This document shows, piece after piece, positions 6,114 through 6,922 of a stretch of DNA of 6,922 nucleotides. A model generated the notes under the pieces. That model saw nothing but the letters and a program-made list of their open reading frames with translations. It did no database searches and had not been told where the DNA came from. A program made the position numbers and the translations under genes. This DNA is from Candidatus Kuenenia stuttgartensis (GTDB lineage: Bacteria; Planctomycetota; Planctomycetia; Isosphaerales; Isosphaeraceae): assembly GCA_945872325.1 (NCBI GenBank), contig CAMBZY010000171.1, positions 1-6,922 on the forward strand, in the 5' to 3' direction. The first letter of the stretch is position 1, and every line of letters starts with the position of its first letter.

Positions 6114-6922
6114 ATGCGTATCGGGAAAATTGCGGGTTCGACTTTACTGAAGTTTTGTGTTCTGGCCTGCTTGAGCCTGAATTTGGCTAAAGCGACCGAT
6201 GTTTACGTTTCAAACTACAGCAGCGGTACGATTTTTAAGATATCAGCAGGTGGTGTTCCCTCAACATTTGCGACAGGGCTTGATGGACCTCGTGGGCTAG
6301 CCTTCGATGCCTCTGGCAATCTTTACTCGGCCAATTATTCAGGAAACACCATTTCCAAGATCACTCCAGAAGGCGTAATCACTACCTTTGCAAAGGGTTT
6401 CAGCAATCCGTTTGGGCTCGCTTTTGATCAAGATGGAGTTTTGTATGTTTCGAATTATGAAAATCACACCATTTCCAAAATCACAAAAACAGGAGAGGTC
6501 AGCACATTCGCAAAAGGCTTGAATCATCCCATAGGGCTAGCGTTTGATTCCTCAAAAAGCTTGTGTGTTGTCAATTATGGCGATAATTCTATCTCCAAAG
6601 TCAATCCTGCAGGTGAAGTCACCGTATTTGCAACAGGATTAAGCGGCCCACGAGGACTCGGGTTCGACGCGTCCGGAAATTTATATGCCGCAAATTATAG
6701 CGGTAATAACGTTGCAAAAATCTCGCCCAATGGATCAGTCAGTGTATTTGCAAAAGGCATGAGCGGCCCTCGAGGAATGGCCATCGATGGATCAGGAAAT
6801 CTATATGTTGCAAACAGCACGAACAACACGATTTCCAAAATCAATCCTGAAGGAGTGGTAAGCACCTTCGTGACAGGACTAAATGGCCCATACGGGGTCG
6901 CCATCCCGCACTCAAAACCAAA
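6114..6922 (+). CDS. secreted NHL-like six-repeat beta-propeller protein, 3' partial
   Basis: The visible 269 codons start with MRIGKIAGSTLLKF, a charged then hydrophobic signal peptide with a likely AKA cleavage site at residues 25-27; the mature protein is therefore exported. From residue 30 to the edge it consists of six repeats of exactly 40 residues of the type 'LYVANYSGNTISKI-P-G-VSTFAKGL-GPRGLAFD-SGN'. This pattern is that of NHL or SMP-30-like propellers, which often serve as binding scaffolds; enzymatic activity cannot be assigned. Six blades would make one closed propeller, so the gene may end shortly after the window or continue into a cell-envelope sorting tail. The ATG has a strong ribosome site and the gene probably has its own promoter, since 187 bases or more separate it from the upstream frames. 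A weak lipobox-like VLAC is present, but the hydrophobic core continues beyond it. Confidence 0.88.
   Translation, partial: MRIGKIAGSTLLKFCVLACLSLNLAKATDVYVSNYSSGTIFKISAGGVPSTFATGLDGPRGLAFDASGNLYSANYSGNTISKITPEGVITTFAKGFSNPFGLAFDQDGVLYVSNYENHTISKITKTGEVSTFAKGLNHPIGLAFDSSKSLCVVNYGDNSISKVNPAGEVTVFATGLSGPRGLGFDASGNLYAANYSGNNVAKISPNGSVSVFAKGMSGPRGMAIDGSGNLYVANSTNNTISKINPEGVVSTFVTGLNGPYGVAIPHSKP
6201..6920 (+). repeat. six tandem coding repeats of exactly 120 bp
   Basis: Units start at 6201, 6321, 6441, 6561, 6681 and 6801, with no insertion or deletion between them. The best conserved parts are the 'AACACCATTTCCAA' block (as at 6346-6359) and the 'GGCC-CGAGGACTCG' block near each unit's end. Each unit encodes one propeller blade of 40 residues. 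The DNA copies are diverged but still recognisable, which points to internal duplication of a single blade. Confidence 0.9.

Noticed and set aside
6153..6170. Lipobox-like VLAC in the NHL protein signal peptide
   Set aside because: The hydrophobic core continues past the Cys and a good AKA cleavage site follows; the -2 Leu is also atypical for a lipobox.
6339..6904. Minus-strand ORFs across the NHL repeats
   Set aside because: They recur in step with the 120-bp repeat and are antisense shadows of the propeller blades.
6201..6920. Regular direct repeats resembling a CRISPR or satellite array
   Set aside because: The period of 120 bp is uniformly coding, with protein-level conservation and no constant repeat with variable spacers.

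Overview
The window holds three sizeable plus-strand genes, two of them cut by the window edges. No RNA gene, insertion sequence, CRISPR array or attachment site was recognised, and no minus-strand gene is supported. The source is most likely a Gram-negative-type bacterium, plausibly of the Planctomycetes-Verrucomicrobia group. The reasons are a GAF-plus-class III cyclase with a divergent 'DYIGDELMA' / 'KFGAIGNSVNLASR' catalytic core, a very large exported multihaem cytochrome fused to a propeller, a secreted NHL-type repeat protein, and roughly balanced base composition. This placement is inferred from remembered family resemblance, not from a search.

Layout: (1) 1-1641 is the 3' part of a signalling cyclase: GAF domain, signalling-helix linker, class III nucleotide cyclase domain, short TPR-like tail. 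Its reading frame is open to the left edge and has no credible start. (2) 1642-1784 is a short intergenic stretch with a weak promoter candidate and a good ribosome binding site. (3) 1785-5801 encodes a 1338-residue exported protein. It has nine CxxCH haem sites plus one CX4CH site, followed by about six LVIVD-type propeller repeats. (4) 5798-5926 is a possible 42-codon ORF whose ATG overlaps the cytochrome stop (ATGA). (5) 5927-6113 has no recognisable gene but holds inverted repeats, including a nested pair at 6010-6096 just ahead of a strong Shine-Dalgarno. (6) 6114 to the right edge is the 5' part of a secreted protein with six exact 120-bp (40-residue) NHL-like propeller repeats.

How they may work together: the cyclase is a cytoplasmic sensor making a cyclic nucleotide signal. 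The cytochrome-propeller and the NHL protein are both exported and would act in the periplasm or at the cell surface. A functional link between the cyclase and the exported proteins is not shown; they only share a strand. The most notable items are the decahaem-propeller fusion, the apparent Lys/Asp swap in the cyclase purine site, and the structured leader before the NHL gene.
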